This document shows positions 52,601-60,478 of a stretch of 64,000 nt of DNA, piece by piece. Position numbers and translations under genes: made by a program. The first letter of the stretch is position 1, and every line of letters starts with the position of its first letter. The notes beneath the pieces are model-generated. The model had not been told where the DNA came from. It did not search any database and was given only the letters and a program-made list of their open reading frames with translations. The stretch is from NCBI RefSeq assembly GCF_017652985.1, contig NZ_JAGGDJ010000028.1, positions 1 to 64,000 of the forward strand, given 5' to 3'. Source of the stretch: Paenibacillus artemisiicola. Lineage in GTDB: Bacteria; Bacillota; Bacilli; Paenibacillales; Paenibacillaceae.

Positions 52601-52650
52601 AACAGGCTCGTCACCCCAAACTGTAACCGCTTTCGAATTCGATTGGCCAT
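46675..52650 (-). CDS. S-layer-anchored pectate-lyase-fold carbohydrate-active protein (1991 residues)
   Basis: A secreted giant. Order: signal peptide (1-about 36, ending ASASA); two related carbohydrate-binding-like domains (about 41-185 and 190-335, each with GITARAGD and a YFDADDG/YLNADDG block); two right-handed beta-helix domains of the pectate_lyase_3/GH55 type (starting about 380, VKDFGAKGDGTTDDTAAIQ, and about 816, GGSDASAAIQQALD); a CBM9-like sugar-binding domain (about 1330-1510); an Asn-Gly repeat linker (about 1562-1598); an unassigned domain; three S-layer homology domains (about 1812-1991). It likely cleaves or binds a plant polysaccharide at the cell surface and feeds the importer upstream in the operon. 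A start at 52659 is an alternative. Confidence 0.88.
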   Translation of the reverse strand: MANRIRKRLQFGVTSLLALSLVVWTFAWAPASASAAAGDPESVSIELGATPAEAGITARAGDGATGLQTGELDGRTYWKTNKSQDENARIIYFYFDADDGFTENIANYDVDVAVDYYDAGSGKMVLQYDAQGANNSFKDAPLYTYGDTGSWQTHVYRLSDANFANRTGGGDFRLGIEGGAASWSTNADLSVAKVTVTKTLKAAPADRIGITFGATPIEQGITARAGDNPDGLVTGALNGKGYWQTNKAAPGDRTLYLYLNADDGYLYDVQDQDVYVTVEYLDRGNGSFVLQYDAQSAPFKDSPLFAYKDSGQWKTHTFKLSDAKFANRANGADLRIGISGGGNPDNNPDLAVASVTISKQERLSTDAQTKVYATENPTDDVVIADFSVKDFGAKGDGTTDDTAAIQSALTAAGNNGGGVVFAPAGHYRVNGSLTVPTGVTLRGDWASPDDKGGAVTGTVLDAYGGKGQADGPSFIQLQPVSGVTNLSVWYPEQTLDSPAAYPWTFEQLSGDSATMANITLVNAYNGIKIGPVWNELHYVKNLYGTALHTGIFLDYTTDIGRLEGIHLSPSYWSGSGLAGAPAAGALHAYSTANAEGIVMGRSDWEYMSDIHISGYKTGMRVTTRTDSLETANAQLYRIRIDDCNVALKIEGVNDFGLLITDSSFKASAGEAPVAIYATPGFHSIAQFNTVTVGGAPLTAVKSEGNGVLSFENSTFENWDAASGGYAIDLSSGSLTLGHSDFAKAENQVKLTGAVQTVNAVNSGYRDSLNVKDESDGAEVNVTQDDRYALETLPAVGATDAAVRPKPATVELFDVTAEPYKADRNGGSDASAAIQQALDAASAAGGGTVYLPAGTYRVNAPLTVPSGVELRGSWDVPHHTIGGGTVLFTTYGENPADDAPALITLKADAGTRGLSVYYDEQDWNGVKPYAWTIQGQGHGVYAIDTTLINSYQGIDFGTYDTSGHYIDYVAGSPLKGGIFLGGGASGGFMRNVQFNPHYYGRNNYVNHPSTDADFNAVWTYQKDHLDAFRLGGVKDETVFNTFVYGSQYGIHFVKQGESGPEAVVIGHGTDGSKKGAYLEGAGEAGLSLINTELVSLSTTDKVYVTLGEDFDSKATLYNSSMWGDTTRSFDVYGGKLNIQQANLTNVGEKGLNALGGDIALYDSYFQQPRTTHVYAAGGIDKLILTNNLFKGGLQLVNEAGTKVSGTNLVPVALSLETLPPDPAHADRAGAKLSLMNVSDPEPLSGKLELLQPAPYAAAAVPIRFSGIAYGEETIIDLPAMAADSLKYKVTLDNGASYVASVKSGQAYASRKDAGAADAPAVDVSALDEFGGGVWGGPNGLSAKANVAWDDEKLYVNVDVTDDAQAQSFKGGDIWQGDSIQIGLDLSRQDGAASRNVSELGFALNDDGSVQKWRWKAPDGLAAGALDASAETTVTRDDEAHVTHYAIALPFAILHGPDAAFEPGSGPLGFSLLLNENDGAGRAGYMEFNQGIGTSKDFTLYGDLYLLNAPFADWAVPAAKAAVNQAKADRDATSIDAARNFVNLLPAGADRTALSAQLDAIGDDNGNGNGNGNGNGNGNGNGNGNGNGSGNGNGNGNGSGNGNNAVVLPVTPSLDAASKIATAAVDAAALKQALADAKPGKDGKTRVRAEASAVQGAAGYAVAWPSSAFDGDANRILEMKTPQGTIAVSADMFGADKPQGDTITFVLKAADGSAWSDGVKGAVGDRPAVELYVLSGGEPLPWANDAAPATVSVPYEPAGQEAPGRLVVWYIDGSGSAVPVPSGKYDAAAKQMTFRATHFSAYAVAYAKPAAFGDLAGAPWAREAVDALAARGIAQGVSADAFAPGRAVSRADFLLLLVRTLELKAPGGGARGAAFADVPAGAYYADAARIASALGIATGTGDGRFRPDAPIGRQDAAALAERAFRAAGRTLAAGSDDALAGFKDAADVAGYARSSVEALIAAGLLQGSGGKLSPKGSLTRAESAVLLYRLYMS
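47853..47964. repeat. Hexanucleotide repeat coding for the Asn-Gly linker
   Basis: On the plus strand a run of about 18 hexamers like CCATTG/CCGTTA encodes (Asn-Gly)n with occasional Ser on the minus strand. Such runs can expand or contract by slippage in steps of two residues. Confidence 0.85.
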
Positions 52651-52690
52651 CAAACTCATTTCCCTCCTCGTGTCTTCGATACCGACAGCA

Positions 52691-52743
52691 AAGCCGCCCC
52701 GCTTCGGCGGAATTCCGAAGCTTGCTTGTCGGCGGGGCGGCTT
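52691..52743. terminator. Hairpin between binding-protein and S-layer enzyme genes
   Basis: AAGCCGCCCCG (52691-52701) pairs with CGGGGCGGCTT (52733-52743). Placed in the 153-bp gap, it could reduce read-through into the giant gene and keep the binding protein more abundant. Confidence 0.6.
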
Positions 52744-52803
52744 GCTCTCTGGATGGGTATGCGGGTTTGCGGCACGGGCCGCCGGGTTGCCGGCGGCGCC
52801 GGC

Positions 52804-54402
52804 TTATTTCGCTTGCGATGCCAGGTACGCGTCGATTTGCTTCTGCGTTTCGGTCAGGATTTTATCGAGGCCGTTCGCTTTCTGTTTCTCCGCGTACGCG
52901 GCGACTTCCTTCTCCGGATCCTTCACGATGCCGAATTCGAGCGGCTTGCCCGTCTCGTCGGCCGTCTGGTCGCGCTTGGCGAGCTCGTTCTTCATGGCGT
53001 CCTCGGCGATGAAAAGGCCGTCGATCGGCGAGTTGACGTTCTCCGGCTCCGCCGCGAACTCGGCTTCGTGCACCCAGAAGTCCTTCGGATACGTCGACGT
53101 CGGCCGCATGAATTGCGGCTTCCAGAACGCCCACTGGCCGCCCCACTCCATGTAGTTGCTCGTCGTCGTGTTCATGCCGTCCGGGTAGACGGCCGTCTCG
53201 CCGTCGAGCTTGTAGGTCTTGCCTTCGATGCCGTACTGCACGAGGTCGTACAGCTTCTGGTCGGTCTCGATCATGTCGAGGAAGCGCAGGACGCGGTCGG
53301 CGTGCTTGGAGTTGCGGTTGATCGCGACCACGTTCGCGAGCGGCGTCCGGTTGACCTGCTTCTTGTCCGGGTAGAGCAGCGACATCTGCTGCTTGAAGGA
53401 CGGATCGGAGAAGCCCGGATCCGCGTTCGCCCATTCATGCGACGTCAGCGTGAACAGCGTCTTGCCGTTGCGCCATTCGGCGGCGCCGTCTTCCTTGTCG
53501 ATCATCGCGTCGCGGTTGATCAGCTTGTCGTCGTACCAGCTTTTCGCCGTCTTGATCGCTTCCTGGTAGAACGGCTGCTGCTCGACCGGCTGCACCGTCA
53601 CCTTCGGGTCGCTCAGGTAGAAGCCGAGGCCGTGGAAGTTCAGGTCGACCCATTCGTCGCGGATCATGTAGATCGGCAGCGGCGTCGAACGCGACAGCTT
53701 CTCGTTCGGGTACGCCTGCTTCATCTGGCGCAGCAGGGCGTCGACGTCCTCGATCGTCTTGACGGAGTCCGGCGCGACCGTAATGCCCGCCTTGTCGGCG
53801 AGGTCGGAGCGCCAGCCGGCGAACAGCCGCTGGTTCATCTTCATCGTCCACGGCAGGCCGACGATCTGGCCGTTGACCGTCGCCGCGGACAGCGTGCCCT
53901 GCTCCTGGTATTTCTTGTACAGGTTCGGCGCGTATTCCGGCAGCAGCTCGTTCAGCGCCATGTAGGAGCCCTTCGCCGCCATCTGCTTATACGACAGCCA
54001 GTCGCCGTCGAAGTTCATGTCCCAGCTGTCGCCGGACGCGGCCATGACGAGCATTTTGTCCTTGAAGTCGGTGAACGGGATGAAGTTGATGGTGAACTTG
54101 ACGTTCAGCCCCTTGCTCTTGACGTAATCGCTGATCGCGGACCACACTTCGTCCGTGGCCGCCTTCTTGTCGCCGCCGAAGTAGAACTTCAGCGTCACTT
54201 CCTCCTCCTGCTTGCCCGCGTTGCCGCCGTCGCCGGACGTGCCGGCGTTGCCGCCCGCGTCGCCCGAACCGCCGTTGCTGCCGGCCGCGTTCCCGCCGTT
54301 GCTGCCGTTGCCGCCGTTATCGCCGCCGCACGCCGCGAGCAGCGCGGCGAACAGCATCATGACGGCGAGCAGCATCGGGATTCTTGCTTTTCGCTTTCTC
54401 AT
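52804..54402 (-). CDS. ABC transporter substrate-binding lipoprotein (LplA/YtcQ-like)
   Basis: A 532-residue extracellular binding protein: lipobox ALLAACGG (Cys at about 25), Gly/Asn-rich linker to about 60, then a large family-1 fold. The length and style match the LplA/YtcQ group that binds plant oligosaccharides, such as pectin-derived sugars. It follows its two permease genes and precedes the S-layer enzyme gene. Confidence 0.9.
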   Translation of the reverse strand: MRKRKARIPMLLAVMMLFAALLAACGGDNGGNGSNGGNAAGSNGGSGDAGGNAGTSGDGGNAGKQEEEVTLKFYFGGDKKAATDEVWSAISDYVKSKGLNVKFTINFIPFTDFKDKMLVMAASGDSWDMNFDGDWLSYKQMAAKGSYMALNELLPEYAPNLYKKYQEQGTLSAATVNGQIVGLPWTMKMNQRLFAGWRSDLADKAGITVAPDSVKTIEDVDALLRQMKQAYPNEKLSRSTPLPIYMIRDEWVDLNFHGLGFYLSDPKVTVQPVEQQPFYQEAIKTAKSWYDDKLINRDAMIDKEDGAAEWRNGKTLFTLTSHEWANADPGFSDPSFKQQMSLLYPDKKQVNRTPLANVVAINRNSKHADRVLRFLDMIETDQKLYDLVQYGIEGKTYKLDGETAVYPDGMNTTTSNYMEWGGQWAFWKPQFMRPTSTYPKDFWVHEAEFAAEPENVNSPIDGLFIAEDAMKNELAKRDQTADETGKPLEFGIVKDPEKEVAAYAEKQKANGLDKILTETQKQIDAYLASQAK

Positions 54403-54459
54403 GCGATCCTCTCCCCTGATTGTTTGATTATATCGCTATACGGCCGAGGCCGGTATAGA

Positions 54460-55344
54460 CTAGCCTTTGACCGCGCCCACCATGAGCCCCTTGACGAAAT
54501 ACCGCTGCAGGAACGGGTACAGGAAGACGATCGGGCCGATCGTGACGACGGTCAGCGCCATCTTCATCGATTCGGACGGAATTTGCGGCATGATCCGCTG
54601 CATCGCCGCCGCGTTGCTGGAGTTGCGCAGGAAATCGACGTTGGAGACGAGCGTGCGGAGCAGCAATTGCAGCGGCTGCAGCTCCTGCTTGTCGATGAAC
54701 ATCAGCCCGAGGAACCAGTCGTTCCAGTAAGACAGGGCCACGAACAAGCCGATCGTCGCCAGCACGGGCACGGACAGCGGGATGATGAGCCGGCCGAAAA
54801 TGCGGTACTCGCTCGCGCCGTCCATTTTGGCGGATTCGTAGATGTCCTCCGGCACCGACTGCATGAAGTTGCGGATCAGGAACATGTTGAACGCGTTCGC
54901 CATCGGCGGGAGAATCATCGCCCAGATCGTGTCCTTCAGCTCCAGGTAGCGGACGCAGATGATGTACCACGGCACGAGGCCGCCGCTGAACAGCATCGTC
55001 AGGATGACGTAGATGGACAGGATGTTCCGGTATTTGAACGACCGGCGCGCCATGACGTACGCCCCCATGCTGTTGACGATCAGGGACAGCACCGTGCCGA
55101 CGGCGGTGACGAGGATGCTGATGCCGTACGCGTCCACGATCCGGTTGGAGCCGAGGAAGAGGATCCGGTACGAATCGAACGTGATGTGGCGCGGGATGAG
55201 CGAATAGCCGTAGTTCACGATGTCGTTCTCGATGCTGAGCGAGCCCGAGATGACCATCAGGAACGGCAGCAGGCAGGCCAGGCTGAACAGCGAGATGACG
55301 AGCATGATGATGGCTTGGCTGACGGAAAATCGTTTGGCAACCAT
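54460..55344 (-). CDS. ABC transporter permease (LplC/YtcP-like)
   Basis: A 294-residue permease with six helices; EAA loop ESAKMDGASEYRIFGRLIIP (about 177-196). The C-terminal KGLMVGAVKG is typical of the LplC/YtcP group. GGAGG before the ATG. No ATPase gene follows, so an MsmX-type ATPase must be supplied in trans. Confidence 0.92.
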   Translation of the reverse strand: MVAKRFSVSQAIIMLVISLFSLACLLPFLMVISGSLSIENDIVNYGYSLIPRHITFDSYRILFLGSNRIVDAYGISILVTAVGTVLSLIVNSMGAYVMARRSFKYRNILSIYVILTMLFSGGLVPWYIICVRYLELKDTIWAMILPPMANAFNMFLIRNFMQSVPEDIYESAKMDGASEYRIFGRLIIPLSVPVLATIGLFVALSYWNDWFLGLMFIDKQELQPLQLLLRTLVSNVDFLRNSSNAAAMQRIMPQIPSESMKMALTVVTIGPIVFLYPFLQRYFVKGLMVGAVKG

Positions 55345-55404
55345 TCGGGCGATACCTCCTAAACAAAGGTGATTGAAAAGATTGGCGATGGGAGCGGCCG
55401 GAGA

Positions 55405-55516
55405 GTCGGTATAGAGTCGAAAAAGCGTCAGCGGTCGCCTTTGTAGTCGGATTTCTACCGCTTATCCATGCAATAAAGAAATCCGACTACAACAGCGATT
55501 GGAGACCTATACCGAC
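55405..55516. repeat. Nested long inverted repeat between two permease genes
   Basis: Inner stem: TTGTAGTCGGATTTCT (55441-55456) with its exact complement at 55477-55492, 20-nt loop. Outer stem: GTCGGTATAG (55405-55414) with CTATACCGAC (55507-55516). An offset of about 10 bases separates the stems on one side. The structure fills the 199-bp gap. Confidence 0.75.
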
Positions 55517-55543
55517 CGCAGGACGCGGCATCTCGCCGAGCTT

Positions 55544-56470
55544 TTAGAAAATCGCCGAATCGCGGTCGATTTTGCGGGCGGCGTAGTTGCTCGCCAGGAC
55601 GAGGACGAACGCGACCACCGACTGCAGGAAGCCGGCCGCCGAGGCCATGCCGATGTCGCCGGATTTGCGCAGGCTGCGGTAGACCAGCGTGTCGATGACG
55701 TCCGTCGTCGGGAACAGCAGCGACGCGTCGCCGACCATGGCGTAGAACATCCCGAAGTCCGCGTTCATGATGCGGCCGATCGCGAGCAGCGTGAGGATCA
55801 TGATCGTCGGCTTCAGCATCGGAATGCTGATGTAGCGCATCTGCTGCCAGCGGGAGGCGCCGTCGATGGACGCGGCCTCGTAGTACGAGTTGTCGATCGA
55901 GGTGAGCGCCGCCAGATAGACGATCGTGCCGTAGCCGGTCACTTTCCAACGGACCGCGATCGTCAGGATGAGCGGCCACCAACTCGCTTTGCTGTAGAAG
56001 TCGACGCTCTGGAGCCCGAACCATTCCAGCACGCGGTTCAGCGCGCCGTTCTCGAAGTTGAGCAGGCTGTACGTGAAGACGCCGACGACGATCCAGGAGA
56101 TGAAGAACGGCAGGAAGGTCAGCGATTGGGTGATCCGCTTGAAATATTTGCCGCGCAGCTCGTTCAGCATGAGCGCGAAGCCGACCTCGAACGCCAGGCC
56201 GACGGCGATGAACAGCGCGTTCAGCAGAATCGTGTTGCGGATCGCCCGGAACGCCACGTCCGAGGACAGCAGGTAATCGAAGTTGTTCAGCAGCGGATAC
56301 ATCCAGTCGCTGCCCCAGATTCCCTTGCTGAAGTCGAAGTTCTTGAACGGAATGACGAGTCCCGACAGCGGCAAATAGTTGAACAGGAACAACAGCGCCG
56401 CGACCGGGAGAAACATCAGCAGCAGCTGGCGGTTGCGCGCGAGTTCGCGGATGACGCCGTTTCGTTTCAT
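55544..56470 (-). CDS. ABC transporter permease (LplB/YteP-like)
   Basis: A 308-residue permease with six helices, EAA loop EAASIDGASRWQQMRYISIP (about 185-204) and the C-terminal ARKIDRDSAIF typical of LplB/YteP proteins. Start at the ATG at 56470; the longer frame to 56629 adds non-homologous residues. It is the first gene of the polysaccharide locus on the minus strand. Confidence 0.92.
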   Translation of the reverse strand: MKRNGVIRELARNRQLLLMFLPVAALLFLFNYLPLSGLVIPFKNFDFSKGIWGSDWMYPLLNNFDYLLSSDVAFRAIRNTILLNALFIAVGLAFEVGFALMLNELRGKYFKRITQSLTFLPFFISWIVVGVFTYSLLNFENGALNRVLEWFGLQSVDFYSKASWWPLILTIAVRWKVTGYGTIVYLAALTSIDNSYYEAASIDGASRWQQMRYISIPMLKPTIMILTLLAIGRIMNADFGMFYAMVGDASLLFPTTDVIDTLVYRSLRKSGDIGMASAAGFLQSVVAFVLVLASNYAARKIDRDSAIF

Positions 56471-56645
56471 GGGCCGAGCCCCCTTCTCTTTCGGTGATAG
56501 CTTCATGATACCGGAGGGGGCCGGGCGCTTCCATGAGCGGATCTTATCCTTTGCAGGGCGGTATTGGCTTGTTTGCGATGGCCTTGAAAACGGTTCCCCG
56601 GCCGCCGCCGGTTCAGCTGGCACGGACATGCGAGCATGCCAAAAA

Positions 56646-56670
56646 GCCCGCGCGGCAAACCTGCGCGGGC
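56646..56670 (-). terminator. Terminator of the DNA ligase gene
   Basis: GCCCGCGC (56646-56653) pairs with GCGCGGGC (56663-56670); TTTTT follows on the minus strand. Confidence 0.75.
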
Positions 56671-56701
56671 CTTTCTAGGTATGGCGAGCGGCGACGGCAA
56701 G

Positions 56702-57610
56702 TCAGTACGTCCACCGGCAATCCTCCGGGCTCTTGTCGAACAGGAAGCCCCGGAACACCGTCTCGCGCAGCTGGTGGCGGTCGGTGCGCTCCAAGTATTG
56801 AACGCGGCAGCAGAGCTTCGGCTCGATCCACTGCGTCTTCCGGTCGGAGGCGGCATGCAGCTGCCGCGCGATCTCGAGAAACGCTTGCTTCTCATGGGGC
56901 GCGAAGCCGAATTCGACGGTGCCGACCGGCTTGAAGCGGATCGTCCGGAAGTGCAGGCCGAGCACCAGCGCGAACCGCGGCTTGGTGCGGTAGCCGAGCA
57001 CGATGGCGTCGATCGTCTGGACGTTTTTCACTTTGATCCAGTCCTTCGCGACGACGCCCGGGCGATAGGCGCCGTCCAGGCGCTTGGCCACGGTGCCCTC
57101 GAGGTTCCGCTCCACCGTCCACGCCTGCAGCGCCCGTCCGCGCCCCTCGACGTGCATCGAGAGCGCGAGCGCGGCATTCGGGGCGACGAGCTCCGCAAGC
57201 CGCGCCTTGCGGGCCGCGAGCGGCTCGCGCAGATGCGGCTCCGCCGTCCGCAGCACGTCGAAGGCGACGAACGTCGCGGGATGCGTCTGCGCGGCGGCGG
57301 CGATACGCTTCGGGTCGGCCAGGCGCCCGCGGTAGGCGAAGTCGTCGAACACCGTGCGCTCCCCGCGCAGGCAGACGCCTTCGCAGTCCAGGATCGCCTC
57401 GGGCGCCTTGATCGCGGCCGCGGCCTCGGCAAGCTCCGGGAACTTGTCCGTCACGGCGAGCCCGCTGCGCGTATACGCCTCGATCCGGCCGCCCTGCTTA
57501 TGCAGCTGGATGCGCCAGCCGTCCCATTTGGGCTCGAACAGATAGCCGTCGTCGTCGAACGCTTCCCGGCCCATGGACACGATCATCGGCGGCACGGGCT
57601 CGAACAGCAT
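56702..57610 (-). CDS. ATP-dependent DNA ligase
   Basis: A 302-residue ligase. Motif I with the AMP-accepting lysine is EPKWDGWR (Lys28); motif III-like DCEGVC and motif IV EGTVAKRL follow, and motif V is KDWIKVKN (about 190-197); an OB-fold-like C-terminus completes a minimal enzyme. It seals nicks in DNA and resembles the ligase part of the bacterial end-joining enzyme LigD. No Ku, polymerase or nuclease domain is fused or adjacent here. A GGAGGAAC site precedes the ATG. Confidence 0.9.
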   Translation of the reverse strand: MLFEPVPPMIVSMGREAFDDDGYLFEPKWDGWRIQLHKQGGRIEAYTRSGLAVTDKFPELAEAAAAIKAPEAILDCEGVCLRGERTVFDDFAYRGRLADPKRIAAAAQTHPATFVAFDVLRTAEPHLREPLAARKARLAELVAPNAALALSMHVEGRGRALQAWTVERNLEGTVAKRLDGAYRPGVVAKDWIKVKNVQTIDAIVLGYRTKPRFALVLGLHFRTIRFKPVGTVEFGFAPHEKQAFLEIARQLHAASDRKTQWIEPKLCCRVQYLERTDRHQLRETVFRGFLFDKSPEDCRWTY

Positions 57611-57955
57611 GCGGGGTTCCTCCTCTCCGTCGCGGCGTTGGCGATGGTTGCTCTATTCGCCAGTATTGCCGCGCAGATGGACGGCGAAACGGCGTCTTCG
57701 GCCAAGGCGGCGGCTTCGCTTGCTGCGGGGACGCCCGGGCGCGGCTTGCGGCCGCGCGCGAAAGAGCCGTCCAGGCGTCATCCGCGATGACGATGAACGG
57801 CTCTTAACCGCGGTTATGGCCGGCTGCCGGAGTCGCTAGCGGCGATCGAGCGTGCCCCGAAGCCGCTCATGGCGCGCCGCCGGTTGGGCACTTATCCGCC
57901 GCTGATCGCAGACATAGCCGCAGCCCTGGCACGGATGCGACGACTGGGAAAACCC
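57611..57955. other. 345-bp gap with hairpin
   Basis: No gene seen. The sequence holds a two-stage hairpin: AAGAGCCGT (57762-57770) with ACGGCTCTT (57797-57805), and an inner CGTCATC/GATGACG helix. It could terminate the nagA transcript arriving on the minus strand. Confidence 0.5.
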
Positions 57956-59113
57956 CTACACCTGCACGTACGCCAACTCGCCGCCGATCATCGTCCAGCG
58001 CACGCCGAAATCGTCGCCCAGCAGCACGAGATCGGCGTCGGCTCCGGGCGCCAGGCGGCCCTTGTTCGGCAGGCCGAGCACGTCCGCCGGCGTGCGGGTC
58101 GCCATGGCGACGGCATCGGCAAGCGGGATGCCGGCCTTCGCCGTCTTGGCCAGCGCCTCGTTCATCGTGACCGTGCTCGACGCCAGCGTGCCGTCCCGCA
58201 GCGTGGCCACCCCTTGCGCGACGGTAACGTCATGCCCGCCGAACCGGTACTCGCCGTCGCCGAGCCCCATCGCCTGCAGGGCGTCGGTGATGAGCACCAT
58301 GCGGTCCGCGCCTTTCTCCCGGTAGAGCAGCCTCACGATGGCGGGATGCAGGTGAACGTCGTCGACGATCGCCTGCACGCTGACATGCGCCTCCTCCATC
58401 GCGGCGACCACGATCCCCGGGTCCCGGTGGTGAATCGGCCGCATGCCGTTGAAGCAGTGCGTCACGTGGCTCGCGCCGCCGCGGAAAGCCGCCTTGGCCT
58501 CCTCGTACGTGGCGTCCGAATGGGCCACCGCGACGACGATGCCGCGCTCCCGCAGACGGCCGGCCATCTCGAGGCCACCGGGCAGCTCCGGAGCCAGCGT
58601 GACCATGCGGACGAGCGGATCGGCCTCTCGCAGGATCCAGGCCATCTCTTCCTCGTCGGGATGGCGCAGGAACCGCTCGTTCTGCATCCCCTTGCGCTTC
58701 GCGTTCAAATACGGGCCTTCGAGATGCAGTCCCGCGATGCGCGCGCCCGGCTCCCGGCCGACCGTCCGCTTCACGCTGCGGATCATCGCCGCGAGGTCGT
58801 CGAGCGATGAGCTGACGGACGTCGCCAGGAAGGACGTGCAGCCCGTCCGGGCGCAGGCGAGCGAGACCGCTTCGACGCTTTCCGGACGCCCGTCCATCAT
58901 GTCGAAGCCGTCCGCCCCGTGAATGTGGACGTCGATCATTCCCGGGATGAGCAGCTGCCCGCCGCCGTCGAGGACGCGATCCGCGTGTTCTTGTACGGGG
59001 ACGGCGCCGTCCAAAACGGCCGCGATCGCGCCGCCCCGCACGAGGATGGCCGCCGGCGCCGGCTCGGGTCCGCCGGAGAAGATACGTACGTTATGAATGA
59101 GGCAGGTCGACAT
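57956..59113 (-). CDS. nagA: N-acetylglucosamine-6-phosphate deacetylase
   Basis: A 385-residue amidohydrolase that deacetylates GlcNAc-6-phosphate to glucosamine-6-phosphate. Signature blocks: GMIDVHIHGADGFD (about 58-71), HLEGPYLN (about 127-134), AHSDATYEEA (about 198-207), THCFNGMRPIHHRDPG (about 218-233) and TDALQAMG (about 275-282, catalytic Asp). The ATG at 59113 is chosen over a longer frame to 59206. It is likely co-oriented with the ABC importer at 60630-64000, pointing to an amino-sugar substrate. Confidence 0.93.
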   Translation of the reverse strand: MSTCLIHNVRIFSGGPEPAPAAILVRGGAIAAVLDGAVPVQEHADRVLDGGGQLLIPGMIDVHIHGADGFDMMDGRPESVEAVSLACARTGCTSFLATSVSSSLDDLAAMIRSVKRTVGREPGARIAGLHLEGPYLNAKRKGMQNERFLRHPDEEEMAWILREADPLVRMVTLAPELPGGLEMAGRLRERGIVVAVAHSDATYEEAKAAFRGGASHVTHCFNGMRPIHHRDPGIVVAAMEEAHVSVQAIVDDVHLHPAIVRLLYREKGADRMVLITDALQAMGLGDGEYRFGGHDVTVAQGVATLRDGTLASSTVTMNEALAKTAKAGIPLADAVAMATRTPADVLGLPNKGRLAPGADADLVLLGDDFGVRWTMIGGELAYVQV

Positions 59114-59537
59114 CGTGCATGCACCCTTTCCTTGCGGACGAGACGGCGGTCGCTCGAATGGACGCGGATGGATGGGGAGGATTTGGAAGGTCCGAAACGT
59201 CGGCAAACCGTGGTTTCATCCTTCCGCCCGCGCCGGCCGTCTCCGTCCGATGTGTCTCCATGTTACCTGCCCGGGCGGATTCCGACAAGCCGCCCGGGGC
59301 GCATTTTGCGGGGACGCGCCGCGCCGGCGGACCCGAAACGCCGGCGACCGGAAACGCCGGGCAAAGCGCGTCCATCCTTGCCCGCCGTCCGCTTACCGCG
59401 GCACGAAGCCGCGTTGGCCCGAACGCCAAGCGGGCCCGCGCATCGCTGCGCGGGCCCGCCATTCCATGCGCCTGCCGCTTCATCGGACTGGCTGGGTCTA
59501 TGCATGCTTCATCCCGTTAAGCTTCCCGCTCCCCCGC
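59114..59537. other. 424-bp gap between nagA and the dioxygenase gene
   Basis: No gene seen. A perfect 13-bp stem (59430-59442 with 59447-59459, loop TCGC) lies near the dioxygenase 3' end and may terminate or stabilise that transcript. Confidence 0.55.
59430..59459. terminator. Stable stem-loop downstream of the dioxygenase gene
   Basis: GCGGGCCCGCGCA, TCGC loop, TGCGCGGGCCCGC; no T-run is present. Confidence 0.55.
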
Positions 59538-60449
59538 TCACGCGAACACGGACGCCCGGATGCTCCGTTCGAGCGGCGATTCGTCCTCCCGCGCGGCCCG
59601 GTCGAGCGCCAGCTTCTCCTTCAGCGGCGACGTCCGGTTGCACATGAACCGCACGCTGCCGCTATGGTTCGGCGACGCGGCGTGGATGAGGAACGGATGG
59701 CACAGAATGACGTCGCCCGCTTCGCCGGTCGTTTCCGCGACCCGGAGCCGCGTGCCGTCCTCGTCGACGTACGCCTGCTCCAGGAAGGCGGCGTTCCGCG
59801 CCTCCGGGCTCATCGGCTCGCCCCGTCCCGCCAGCGCGGCGAAATACGGATGCTCCGCGAACAGGCCGCGGATGCCGTCGCCGAGCTCGACCCCTTCCGG
59901 ATACCGCGCGAGGTAACGCGCGACCGGACGATGCGAGCCTTCGACGACCAGCGTGCCGCCGCCGCGCGGGCCGATGTCCGAGAAGAGGCACAGGCAGAGC
60001 AGCCCCTGGTCCGGCGAATCGACGTAATGCCGGAAATCGATGCCGTCCCAGTGCCAGCCGCTCGTCGGCACGGTCCACGGCTCGCCGCGGCCGACGTGGA
60101 AGTTGACGGGCCACCAGCCCCAGCCCGGCAGCAGGCCGGCAACGGTCTCGCCGTCGACATGGCGACGGGCGACGCGGTCCGCGCCCGCCAAATCCTCGAT
60201 CGCGTCGGCGAAGCGCGCCGTATTGCAGGCGTCGAAGGCGGGCGTCCGGTAATTGTCCCGCAGGTTCACCATCGGCTCGTTCCAGGTAGACGGATCGCCG
60301 CGCAGCACGCCGGCCTTTTCCGCCAGCCTCTCCCACAGGAACGACTGCGCCTCCATCGCCAGTTCCCTTGGAAACGCCCCCTTCACGACGACGTACCCCT
60401 TGACCATGAATTGTTCGATTTGTTCCGTTGTCAACACGCGCAGCGTCAT
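59538..60449 (-). CDS. Phytanoyl-CoA dioxygenase (PhyH) family protein
   Basis: A 303-residue Fe(II)/2-oxoglutarate-dependent oxygenase of the PhyH type. Iron ligands are suggested by GWHWDGIDF (HxD, about 132-140) and a distal His in HPFLIHAAS, with Arg in VRFMCN for 2-oxoglutarate. Such enzymes hydroxylate varied small molecules. AAGGAG precedes the ATG. It lies between the importer permease gene and nagA on the same strand; its substrate may be the imported compound (inference). Confidence 0.87.
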   Translation of the reverse strand: MTLRVLTTEQIEQFMVKGYVVVKGAFPRELAMEAQSFLWERLAEKAGVLRGDPSTWNEPMVNLRDNYRTPAFDACNTARFADAIEDLAGADRVARRHVDGETVAGLLPGWGWWPVNFHVGRGEPWTVPTSGWHWDGIDFRHYVDSPDQGLLCLCLFSDIGPRGGGTLVVEGSHRPVARYLARYPEGVELGDGIRGLFAEHPYFAALAGRGEPMSPEARNAAFLEQAYVDEDGTRLRVAETTGEAGDVILCHPFLIHAASPNHSGSVRFMCNRTSPLKEKLALDRAAREDESPLERSIRASVFA

Positions 60450-60478
60450 GCGTTCTTCAGCTCCTTGCTCCGTTGATA

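Noticed and set aside
59114..59300. DasR/NagR-type operator before nagA
   Set aside because: No CTAGAC-centred palindrome is present upstream of nagA, so the regulator at 34969 cannot be linked to it from sequence.
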